Part shown: positions 1 to 6,607 of the stretch, piece by piece | Layout: every line of letters begins with the position of its first letter | Position numbering within the stretch: position 1 is the stretch's first letter | Program-made: the position numbers and the translations under genes | Notes under the pieces: generated by a model | The model's input: the letters and a program-made list of their open reading frames with translations, nothing else | Told to the model about the DNA's origin: nothing | Database searches by the model: none | From: Myxococcales bacterium | GTDB taxonomy: Bacteria > Myxococcota > Polyangia > Polyangiales > Polyangiaceae | Direction of reading: 5' to 3' | Length of the DNA stretch: 16,840 bases | Assembly (NCBI GenBank): GCA_003151595.1 | Contig: PLXW01000108.1 | Span: forward strand, 82,664 to 99,503

Positions 1-49
1 CGACCACGCGGAGCGCGTCGGCTCTCCGCTCTTCGTGCGTGCGCGTCAT
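1..49 (-). CDS. Possible 5' end of a gene running off the window
   Basis: An ATG at 49 opens a minus-strand frame that stays open to the window edge (16 codons, beginning MTRTHEERRADALRVV). It starts 7 bases after the stop codon of the LuxE-like gene, as expected for the next gene of the same operon. Too little is visible to identify it. LuxE-type synthetases are often partnered by a LuxC-type acyl-CoA or acyl-protein reductase, so that is a natural guess, but nothing in these residues proves it. The start codon lies in a degenerate unit of the tandem repeat that forms the end of the upstream gene. A second ATG at 60 (an ATGA overlap with the upstream stop) runs into TGA after four codons and was not used. 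Confidence 0.35.
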   Translation of the reverse strand, partial: MTRTHEERRADALRVV

Positions 50-102
50 CGCGCGCTCATCGTCCGGTCATCGTTGCCGTCATCGTTCCGGTCATCGTTC
101 CC
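45..102. repeat. 12-bp tandem repeat spanning a stop codon and the next start
   Basis: Three head-to-tail 12-mers on the plus strand (67-78, 79-90, 91-102) follow GTCATCGTT plus three variable bases. They are followed towards position 45 by two degenerate 11-base copies that keep the CGATGA core when read on the minus strand. The intact copies encode Met-Thr-Gly/Ala-Thr units at the C-terminus of the LuxE-like protein. The degenerate copies supply its TGA stop (57-59) and the ATG at 49. Copy-number change in the 12-mers would preserve frame. Confidence 0.75.
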
Positions 103-1205
103 ATGATCTCGTCGATCGCGATCGAGCACCCGCGCGGCGCCGCGCCGGGCGCGCGACCGAGGAGCTCGAAACCGCCGGCCACGCGGCGCACGCGATCCGC
201 GGCGAGCACCACGACAGCGCTGTCCACGTTCATCAAGTCGACGATCCGCGCGATCCCCACTTCCCCCTCCGCGACCGGCGCCAGTGTCTCGGGATCGACG
301 GGCTCGACGCGGGCCCACGGCGGCTGGGCGTAGACACCGTGGCGCGCATGCTCGTCGTTCAGCGTCTGCTCGTAGAACTGGCTCGAGAGCTCGGTCATGC
401 CGTACTCGGCGACGATCGATCGCGGCGACACGTGGAACGATCTGGCGAGATCGCTGCGAAGCACGTCGGCCGGGACCTCGCGCGACTTCCCCTTGTAGCC
501 GCCGGTCTGCATCACGCGGCTTCCGCGCGGCAAACGGAAGGCGTCGTCGCCCAGCGCGTCGAGGAAGTGCACGTACGCAAACGAGGTCCCCAGCACGAGC
601 ACCGGCTCGTCGGCGACGAGCGCGCGGGCGACGCGCGAGTCGAGCGCGTCGAGATCGATGACGCCGTCGGCGTCGACCACGTAGGTCTCCGCGCGCGATG
701 CGGGCTTGCCGAGGCTGCGCACGAAGAGATCGATCATGTGCGTAAGCGACGAGTCGGGGAGCGCCTCGGGCGACGGGCCGAGGACGAGCACGGGGACGGG
801 CCCCTCGAGATCGCGCGCCAGCGACGCGCGGCCGAACGCGAGCGCAGCGGCGTCGTACGTCGTCACGTCGCGCATGGCGTGCGAGCCGCGCGCGCCGATC
901 GTCGTGCCGCTGGTGCGAAACACGACGCTTGCGGCCGACTCGGCGAACGCCGCCACGCGCGCCAGCTTGAACGCATCGGTCGGCACCGCGGGGATCTGGC
1001 TCGCGCGATCGATCGACGCGACGTCCACGCCGCGCGCCGCGCACAGGCGCGCGAACCCCTCGACGTGCTTCGCCTGGTGCCGCGCGAGGTCGCACGCCAG
1101 CGCGTCGAACGACTCCGGCATCGCCGCCTTCGCTTCGTACGCGGTCACGAAGGCGCGCGCGCGCCGGTGGAGCTCGTCGCTCTCTTCGAACTCTTCGAGC
1201 GTCAT
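57..1205 (-). CDS. LuxE/PaaK-family acyl-protein synthetase
   Basis: The 382-residue product resembles the LuxE acyl-protein synthetase family, ANL-like enzymes that activate a carboxylic acid with ATP and pass the acyl group to a Cys or a partner reductase. Visible family features are the nucleotide-binding FRTSGTT loop at residues 96-102, a GGYKGKSREV segment near 235-244, the EYGMTE motif at 267-272, and a C-terminal GFELLGRAPGAAPRGCS stretch (about 345-361) typical of the C-terminal region of this superfamily. The ATG start at 1205 was chosen because it lies 8 bases past the aminotransferase stop and begins the family-like N-terminus. The SD is weak, so translational coupling is likely. 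The last dozen residues are a Met-Thr-x-Thr tail from a DNA tandem repeat and look like a recent extension. The substrate is unknown. Confidence 0.85.
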   Translation of the reverse strand: MTLEEFEESDELHRRARAFVTAYEAKAAMPESFDALACDLARHQAKHVEGFARLCAARGVDVASIDRASQIPAVPTDAFKLARVAAFAESAASVVFRTSGTTIGARGSHAMRDVTTYDAAALAFGRASLARDLEGPVPVLVLGPSPEALPDSSLTHMIDLFVRSLGKPASRAETYVVDADGVIDLDALDSRVARALVADEPVLVLGTSFAYVHFLDALGDDAFRLPRGSRVMQTGGYKGKSREVPADVLRSDLARSFHVSPRSIVAEYGMTELSSQFYEQTLNDEHARHGVYAQPPWARVEPVDPETLAPVAEGEVGIARIVDLMNVDSAVVVLAADRVRRVAGGFELLGRAPGAAPRGCSIAIDEIMGTMTGTMTATMTGR

Positions 1206-1213
1206 TGCTCTAA

Positions 1214-2563
1214 TTAAAGACACTCGGCGAGCGTGCTGGCAAATCCTCCCAGCAGCGGCTCGTCGATGTTCAACGGCGGAGTCAGCGTGAGCACGTCGCC
1301 GCGCGTCCCGCCCGTGAGCACGATGTACCCGCGCGCAAGGAGCGCGCGCGAGACCGCGAGCGCACGGGCCGCGCCCCCCTCGAGCTCCACGCCGATCATC
1401 AAGCCGCGCCCGCGCACGGCCACGATTCGCTTGTCGCGCAGGTGATCGCACAAGGCGTCGATCCACCGGTCGCCCACTTCCTTGGCGCGCGCCGCGAGCT
1501 TCTCGCTGGCGAGCGCGTCGAGCGTGGCCATCGCCGCGGCGCACGCGAGCGGCGTTCCGAAATGCGTCGCCGTGTGGATCGTGGTCCCGCCGTGCGCGCC
1601 CCAGGCGTCGAACGCGCGGCCGCGGCCGATGCACGCCGAGATCGGGAACCCTCCGCCGAGCCCCTTCCCCAGGCAGATGAGATCGGGCACCACGCCCGCG
1701 TCGACGCTCGCCAGCATCGATCCCGATCGGCCGAGCCCCGTCCAGATCTCGTCGGCCACGAGCAGCGCCCCCGCCGCGTCGCACGACTCGCGAAGCATCG
1801 CGAGGAAGCCGGCAGGCGGAACGATGCACCCGCCACGGCCGAGGATTGGCTCGACGACGACGCAGCCGATGCCGCCGCGATCGATCGCCGCGCCGAGCTG
1901 GCCGCGGCACGACTCGATCTGCGCTTCGTTCGTCGGGTACGGAAGGAACGTCACGTGCGAGCTGAGCTGCGCGGCGAACGGCGCGCGAAAGCCTTCGCCC
2001 AGGCCGCAGAGCGCGAGAGGTCCGTGCGAGAGGCCGTGGTAGCCGCCATGAAACGCGATGACGCCCGCGCGCCCCGTCGCAAGCATCGCCGTCTTCATCG
2101 CCGCGGTGACGGCGTCGGCGCCCGACAGGCCGAGCATCACGCGCGCGCCCGGCTCGGGGAACAGCTTCGCCAGGCGATCGCACAGCGCGATCTTCACGTC
2201 GGCGGAGTACACGTCGCCCAGCGCCAGCCACGTGCGATCCATCTGCGCTTCGATCGCGCGCGCCACGCGCTTCGGGGTGTGACCGAGGAGCTGCGCGCCG
2301 AAGCCGGCGGCGAGATCGACGTAGCGGTTGCCGTCGGCGTCGATCACGTTCGAGCCGCGCGCGCTCGCATACACGATGGGCGAATGGTCCGCGCCGCTCT
2401 CCTCCGCGCGCGCCCCTCGTCGCGCGTCGAACGCCGGGCACTCCACGTTCGCGAGCTTCGCGGCCAGCGCGCGCGACATCGGCCCCGGCGGGTCGACGAT
2501 CATCCGCGGCGGCTCTTGCCCGCTCGAATCGAGTGCAGGCGGCAGCTCGGACAGCGGCGGCAC
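1214..2563 (-). CDS. Class III PLP-dependent aminotransferase
   Basis: The 449-residue product has the layout of class III (omega-type) aminotransferases, which move an amino group between an amine or amino acid and an aldehyde or keto partner. Landmarks are VIDADGNRYVDLAAGFGA (73-90), the FHGGYHG loop (171-177), the VVVEP strand (235-239), DEIWTGLGRSG (271-281) with the Asp that pairs with the PLP ring nitrogen, and the Schiff-base lysine K300 in CLGKGLGGGFP. The family more often reads DEVQTGFGRTG, so the Trp at 274 is an atypical active-site substitution that may affect substrate choice. Start is GTG at 2563 with an AGGAG ribosome site just after the stop of the upstream GGDEF gene (14-bp gap). 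The LuxE-like gene follows after 8 bases, suggesting one pathway. The first 28 residues before the next Met are Pro-rich and could be an over-extension. Confidence 0.9.
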   Translation of the reverse strand: MPPLSELPPALDSSGQEPPRMIVDPPGPMSRALAAKLANVECPAFDARRGARAEESGADHSPIVYASARGSNVIDADGNRYVDLAAGFGAQLLGHTPKRVARAIEAQMDRTWLALGDVYSADVKIALCDRLAKLFPEPGARVMLGLSGADAVTAAMKTAMLATGRAGVIAFHGGYHGLSHGPLALCGLGEGFRAPFAAQLSSHVTFLPYPTNEAQIESCRGQLGAAIDRGGIGCVVVEPILGRGGCIVPPAGFLAMLRESCDAAGALLVADEIWTGLGRSGSMLASVDAGVVPDLICLGKGLGGGFPISACIGRGRAFDAWGAHGGTTIHTATHFGTPLACAAAMATLDALASEKLAARAKEVGDRWIDALCDHLRDKRIVAVRGRGLMIGVELEGGAARALAVSRALLARGYIVLTGGTRGDVLTLTPPLNIDEPLLGGFASTLAECL

Positions 2564-2577
2564 GGCGGGCGCTCCTC

Positions 2578-3483
2578 TCAGGCCACGACTTTGTTACGGC
2601 CGCCACGCTTGGCGTCGTAGAGCTTCTGATCGGCGTGCTTGATGAGATCCATGCTCGAGCGATCTTGATCCGTGAGCGTGGCGACGCCGATGGAGACCGT
2701 CACGTGAATCACTTCGTTCTGGAAGGTGAACTTGCTCGACTCGAGCTTCTCGCGCAGCCCCTCGGCCAGCGCGCGCGCCCCTTCGAGGTTCGTCTCCGGC
2801 AGCACGATCGCGAACTCTTCGCCGCCGTACCGCGCGAACACTTCGTCGCGGCGGATGCGCGACTGAACGATGCGCGCGAGCTCCTTCAAGACGAAGTCGC
2901 CGGCGAGGTGGCCGTGGAAGTCGTTGATCTTCTTGAAGTGATCGATATCGAACATGATGAACGAGAGATCGCGCGCGTGACGGCGGGCGCGGATCATCTC
3001 CTTCTCGAGGGCCTCCAGCAGGTAGCGCTTCACGTGCGCCTGCGTGAGACCGTCGATGATCGTCATCCGGTAAATTTCTTCGTGGTACTGCGCCTCGACG
3101 TCCTGGCCCGTGAGGTACTTGAAGATCGTCGGGCCGACCTTCACGCGGTCGCCGTTGGCCAGCGCGTACTCGCGGCCGATCTGCTCGTCGTTCACGTAGG
3201 TGCCGTTCGTCGAGCCGTCGTCGACCGCGAACCACTGCTGTTCGCGCTGGACGAAGTGCGCGTGGCGGCGGGACACGCTGTCGCCCTCGAGGACGATGTT
3301 GCAGTCGGCGCCACGGCCGATGCGGAAGGGGGACGTGTCGAGCTCGAAGCGCTTGCCGAGGAGCGTCGGCTCCTTCGTGTAGATCACGACGATGCAATCC
3401 GTCCCTCTTGGCCCGTCCTCGGGTTTACCGATGGGCTTCTGGACGATTGTCGTGACGCGCGTTTTCTCGTCGGCCTCCGTCAC
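2578..3483 (-). CDS. FHA-GGDEF diguanylate cyclase
   Basis: A 301-residue cytosolic signalling protein. An N-terminal FHA phosphothreonine-binding domain covers about residues 31-122 (FRIGRGADCNIVL, SRRHAHF, DDGSTNGTYVN). A GGDEF domain covers about 140-300 (DGLTQ at 144-148, FDIDHFKKIND at 178-188, catalytic GGEEF at 220-224). It is predicted to make cyclic di-GMP from GTP, probably gated by binding a phosphorylated partner. The inhibitory-site position upstream of GGEEF reads RRDE (211-214), with Glu where RxxD is usual, so product inhibition may be altered. No transmembrane segment is seen. Start is GTG at 3483 with a GGGAGG ribosome site about 8 bases away. It is the first gene of the run that includes the aminotransferase and LuxE-like genes. 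Confidence 0.93.
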   Translation of the reverse strand: MTEADEKTRVTTIVQKPIGKPEDGPRGTDCIVVIYTKEPTLLGKRFELDTSPFRIGRGADCNIVLEGDSVSRRHAHFVQREQQWFAVDDGSTNGTYVNDEQIGREYALANGDRVKVGPTIFKYLTGQDVEAQYHEEIYRMTIIDGLTQAHVKRYLLEALEKEMIRARRHARDLSFIMFDIDHFKKINDFHGHLAGDFVLKELARIVQSRIRRDEVFARYGGEEFAIVLPETNLEGARALAEGLREKLESSKFTFQNEVIHVTVSIGVATLTDQDRSSMDLIKHADQKLYDAKRGGRNKVVA

Positions 3484-3577
3484 GCAAAAGCCTCCCCGAT
3501 GGCCGCACGTTCCGTCGATCTCGATAACGAAGTGGATCGACCAATCATCTTGAAATCGCGGCGTTCCGCGTCAGACG

Positions 3578-3607
3578 AGAGTACCGGCGACCGACGCGGA
3601 GGGTCAA
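3578..3607 (-). promoter_or_regulatory. Candidate sigma70-type promoter for the FHA-GGDEF operon
   Basis: On the minus strand a TTGACC hexamer (3602-3607) is followed after 18 bases by TACTCT (3578-3583), about 95 bases before the GTG start. The -35 box is close to consensus and the -10 box is poor. It lies in the only sizeable intergenic space (3484-3653) upstream of this gene run. Confidence 0.3.
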
Positions 3608-3647
3608 GGCAAGCTGCAGCCCATGGGGCGGGAGGAACGACACGGTC

Positions 3648-3668
3648 GGGGGGTCAGCCTGACCCTCC
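3648..3668 (-). terminator. Hairpin across the lpxK stop codon
   Basis: GGGTCA at 3651-3656 pairs with TGACCC at 3660-3665 around a 3-base loop. The stem extends outward by one G-T wobble and two G-C pairs (3648-3650 with 3666-3668). It contains the lpxK stop codon. No T-tract follows on the minus strand, so it is a candidate attenuating or end-of-transcript structure, not a classical intrinsic terminator. Confidence 0.3.
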
Positions 3669-4589
3669 CCTGAGCGCCGCGCAGAGCGATTCGTCGAGAA
3701 TTACGTCGTGATCGAGGGTCGCGTGGGGGATGTGCGCAGCTTCGAGGTGCGTCGCGCACTTGGGCGACGCCAGCCAGAGGTCCACCTCGGCCGAGGCAAA
3801 GGCGCGGGGCGAGGGGGACACGTGATCGGCGCTGGCGACGACCGCTGAGGGCGTCACGCCGTGGCGAGCGAGCGATTGGAGGATGCGCGAGGGGCGCGCG
3901 AGAGCGACGAAGAGTCCGATGCGGAGTGGGGCGAGCTCGGGCCAGGCGAGGAGACGATCGGCGAGGTGGGCGCCGCGGGAGACGGCGTGAACGACGACGA
4001 CGCGGTCCACGGCTGCGATGAGCGCGTGCCGGGGTGCCCGGAGGTCGCCGCGCGGAGGCGCGTGCCCCGTGCCCCACGGCGCCGACGCGTCGAGCGCGAG
4101 CAGCGAGAGCGACGCGCGACGCGGCGCCGTTTGCAGGACGCCGTCGAGGACCAGGACGTCGGCGAACGGCGCCGCGTGATCGATCGCGGCCTGACGCGTC
4201 CTGGCGACGACCACGGGAGCCGCGTCGCGAAGCGCGCGCGACGCGACGAGCGCCTCGTCGCCCACGATCGCGACGTCGTCATCCGCGCGAACGACGCGCG
4301 GCGCCGCTCCTGGCTTCGCGCCGTAGCCGTGCGCCACGAACACCACTCGCTCCCCTCCCCGCGCGATCTCCAGCGCGCACGCGATCGCCAGCGGCGTCTT
4401 CCCCGAGCCGCCCAGCGTCGCGCCTCCGACCGCGATCACGCGCCCCTTCGCCGGCAACACCAATGGGCGCGCCAGGCTCCGCGACGCGATCGCCCCCCAC
4501 GCGCTCGACAGCGCGCGCGACGCGAACCCGTCCCACTCGCCCGACTCGAGGCCGCGCGCCAGACGCAAGCGAGTGTGACCGAGCGTCAT
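3654..4589 (-). CDS. lpxK: Tetraacyldisaccharide 4'-kinase (LpxK), divergent
   Basis: LpxK phosphorylates the 4' position of the lipid A disaccharide precursor at the inner membrane. With the start used here (311 residues), the family features are the P-loop VGGATLGGSGKTP (54-66), a HGYG stretch where RGYG is usual, the GDEA motif, and a later segment (PWGTGHAPPRGDLRAP, then VDRVVVV) that matches the family's W..PAGPLRE and VDAVIV region in order and spacing. The usual DDGLQH signature is altered to LDGVLQT, so one conserved Asp and the His are missing. Activity is therefore probable but not certain. In-frame ATGs at 4607 and 4628 are possible starts. The one at 4589 was chosen because it puts the P-loop lysine near residue 64, as in other LpxKs. 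No start has a good SD. The gene is divergent from the DUF2252 gene. Confidence 0.8.
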   Translation of the reverse strand: MTLGHTRLRLARGLESGEWDGFASRALSSAWGAIASRSLARPLVLPAKGRVIAVGGATLGGSGKTPLAIACALEIARGGERVVFVAHGYGAKPGAAPRVVRADDDVAIVGDEALVASRALRDAAPVVVARTRQAAIDHAAPFADVLVLDGVLQTAPRRASLSLLALDASAPWGTGHAPPRGDLRAPRHALIAAVDRVVVVHAVSRGAHLADRLLAWPELAPLRIGLFVALARPSRILQSLARHGVTPSAVVASADHVSPSPRAFASAEVDLWLASPKCATHLEAAHIPHATLDHDVILDESLCAALRGGSG

Positions 4590-4646
4590 CACGGCAGCGA
4601 GCACCATCCTCGTGGCGCGACATACCATGCGAGCCGCGCCTGCGCG

Positions 4647-4652
4647 TATCCT
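4647..4652 (+). promoter_or_regulatory. Candidate -10 element for a leaderless DUF2252 transcript
   Basis: TATCCT ends 6 bases before the ATG at 4659, and no Shine-Dalgarno sequence is present. This spacing would place the transcription start at or next to the start codon. No convincing -35 box is visible. Confidence 0.25.
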
Positions 4653-4658
4653 CGCGCG

Positions 4659-5927
4659 ATGCTCGCTGTCGACCCCATGGCGCTCGCGCGACACCAGCTC
4701 GCGCTCGATACCGCGCGGACCAGGCGCTTCCCGGAGCTCCTGGCGCACAAGCTCGAACGCATGACCGCATCGCCGCTCGCGTTCCTGCGCGGAGCCGCGC
4801 CGCTCTTCTACGACCTGCTGAAGGCGCACCCGACGCTGGCCGAAGGGCCGCGCGGCAAAGGGTGGCTCACGGGCGATCTGCACCTCGAGAACTTCGGGGC
4901 CTATCGGCCGCTCCCGCCGACCGACAACACGAGCAAGGGGCACCGCGACGACGTGTCGTTCGATCTGAACGACTTCGACGACGCGGTCGTCGGGCCGTGG
5001 CGCATCGACGTCATGCGGCTCACGACGAGCTTGATCCTGGGGGGCCGCGAGCTCGGCGCGGGGGGAACGCGCACGCTCGATCTCGCGCACACCCTGCTCG
5101 AGGCCTACGCCGCCGCGGCGTTCGGCGACGCGAAGGCGAAGATGCCGCGCGAGCCGGACGTGGTCGCGCGCCTCGTGGATCAAGTCGCGGGGCGAACGCG
5201 GAAGGAGCTGCTCGACGCGCGGACGGTGGTGGTGAAAGGCGAGCGACGCTTCGTGCGCGGTGCGCGGTACGCCGAGCTGCCGCGCGCGATCGCGAAGGGG
5301 GTGAGGCGCGCGTTTCACGGATACGTGGCGCAGCTCGACGAGAAAGTGCGCCCCGATAGTGAAGCGATCGAGATCGTGGACGCGGCGTGGCGGATCGCGG
5401 GGACGGGGAGCCTCGGAACCGTACGCGTCGCCGTGCTCGTGCGCGGCAAAGGGGGGCCCGACGGCGCGTGGGTCTTCGACATGAAGGAGCAAGGGGATCC
5501 GTCGGCGTATGCGCTGCTCGGGCGACCGTCGAAGAGCGAACGAATGGCGCCGGCGACGCGCGTGCTCAGCGCATTCCGCGCATGCGTGGCGCGCCCGCCG
5601 CATCTCCTGGGGACGACGACGCTGGGCGATCTTTCCCTCTTCGTGCGGAGACTCTCGCCGCAGGAAGACAAGCTCGACCTCGGCGAGATGCGCGACTCGG
5701 ATCTCGACCCGCTGGCCGAGTACCTGGGCGCGCTCGTCGGGCGCGCGCACAGACGCGCCGCGACGAAGAAGCCGAAGCGGGCGTGGACCGCCGCGGACTG
5801 CGACGGCGTCATCGATCGCGCGATCGCGATCGCCGGGATTCACGAGGCGGCGTACCTCGCGCTCTGCAAGATCGCGCGGGCCGATGCGCTACGCGCCGCG
5901 AACGCCGGGAGGAAGGGGCGGCGGTGA
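4659..5927 (+). CDS. DUF2252 family protein
   Basis: The 422-residue protein matches the DUF2252 family, whose biochemical role is unknown. Recognisable signatures are the N-terminal M-T-A-S-P-L-A-F-L-R-G-A segment (35-46), GDLHLENFG (72-80), and FDLNDFDDAVVGPWRIDVMRL (101-121). The GDLHxxN motif and the later Asp-rich motif resemble the catalytic loop and metal-binding motif of aminoglycoside-phosphotransferase or choline-kinase folds, so a small-molecule or protein kinase activity is a reasonable inference but unproven. A start at ATG 4659 fits the family, and ATG 4677 is an alternative. It overlaps the following methyltransferase by 4 bases (GTGA). No signal peptide or transmembrane segment is seen. 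The C-terminus is Lys/Arg-rich. Confidence 0.85.
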   Translation: MLAVDPMALARHQLALDTARTRRFPELLAHKLERMTASPLAFLRGAAPLFYDLLKAHPTLAEGPRGKGWLTGDLHLENFGAYRPLPPTDNTSKGHRDDVSFDLNDFDDAVVGPWRIDVMRLTTSLILGGRELGAGGTRTLDLAHTLLEAYAAAAFGDAKAKMPREPDVVARLVDQVAGRTRKELLDARTVVVKGERRFVRGARYAELPRAIAKGVRRAFHGYVAQLDEKVRPDSEAIEIVDAAWRIAGTGSLGTVRVAVLVRGKGGPDGAWVFDMKEQGDPSAYALLGRPSKSERMAPATRVLSAFRACVARPPHLLGTTTLGDLSLFVRRLSPQEDKLDLGEMRDSDLDPLAEYLGALVGRAHRRAATKKPKRAWTAADCDGVIDRAIAIAGIHEAAYLALCKIARADALRAANAGRKGRR

Positions 5928-6586
5928 AGCTCGTCTCGCCAAGCGAGTTCTTCGAGGCCATCGCGCGCCGTTACGATCGCGCGTACGCGCTCGACGCGAC
6001 GGCTACGAAGGAGCGCATGGCGCGCGTGATCGCGGTGCTCCCGAAGGCGCCTGCGCGTGTGCTCGATCTCGGCGTGGGGACGGGACGCGAGCTGGGGGCG
6101 TTGCAGGACGCGGGGTACGCGCCGACGGGGCTCGACGCTTCGCCGTCGATGCTCGCGATCTGCGCGCGTCGCGCGCGACCGGTGCCGCTCGTGCAAGCGG
6201 ACCTGTGGAGCGCCCTTCCGCTCGACGACGCGAGCTTCGACGCGGTCATCGCGCTTCACGGCACGCTGGCGCACCCGCCGTCGCGCGACGCCTACGCAGC
6301 GCTGGCGCGCGAGATCGCGCGGGTCGTTCGCGTCGGGGGGGCGTTCGTCGCCGAGGTGCCCTCGCGCACCTGGCTCGCGGGGTTCGAGGTGCTCGACGAC
6401 GGAGACTCACGCATCGTTCGCACCGGCGACGATCGCTGCGTGCACGAGGATCGCGCGCTGGGGATCGCGGTCGAAGCGATCGTCCCCGGCGATGACGAAT
6501 GGCAGCGCACGTTCACGCCGTGGTTCGACGTGACGTGCGAAGCGCTGGGAGCCGCCGAGACGCGCGTGATCGCGCGCCGGCGCTGA
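5924..6586 (+). CDS. Class I SAM-dependent methyltransferase
   Basis: A 220-residue Rossmann-fold methyltransferase. Motif I is VLDLGVGTG (46-54), the acidic residue ending strand 2 is D71 in GLDAS, and the later strand reads FDAVIALHGTLAH (105-117). It aligns with the Methyltransf_11/25 type, which act on small molecules. The substrate cannot be read from sequence. The GTG start at 5924 overlaps the DUF2252 stop in a GTGA arrangement and is preceded by a purine-rich AGGAAGGGG ribosome site inside the upstream gene. The two are therefore probably made together. The gene ends 21 bases from the end of the convergent lipoprotein gene. Confidence 0.88.
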   Translation: MKLVSPSEFFEAIARRYDRAYALDATATKERMARVIAVLPKAPARVLDLGVGTGRELGALQDAGYAPTGLDASPSMLAICARRARPVPLVQADLWSALPLDDASFDAVIALHGTLAHPPSRDAYAALAREIARVVRVGGAFVAEVPSRTWLAGFEVLDDGDSRIVRTGDDRCVHEDRALGIAVEAIVPGDDEWQRTFTPWFDVTCEALGAAETRVIARRR

Positions 6587-6607
6587 GCTTCGAAGTTAGA
6601 ACGCTGC

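Noticed and set aside
3484..3551. A 22-codon frame starting with ATG on the minus strand and ending in the GTGA at the GGDEF start, possibly a leader peptide
   Set aside because: No Shine-Dalgarno, no biased codon run and no attenuator-like alternative hairpins. The overlap with the GTG start is likely coincidence.
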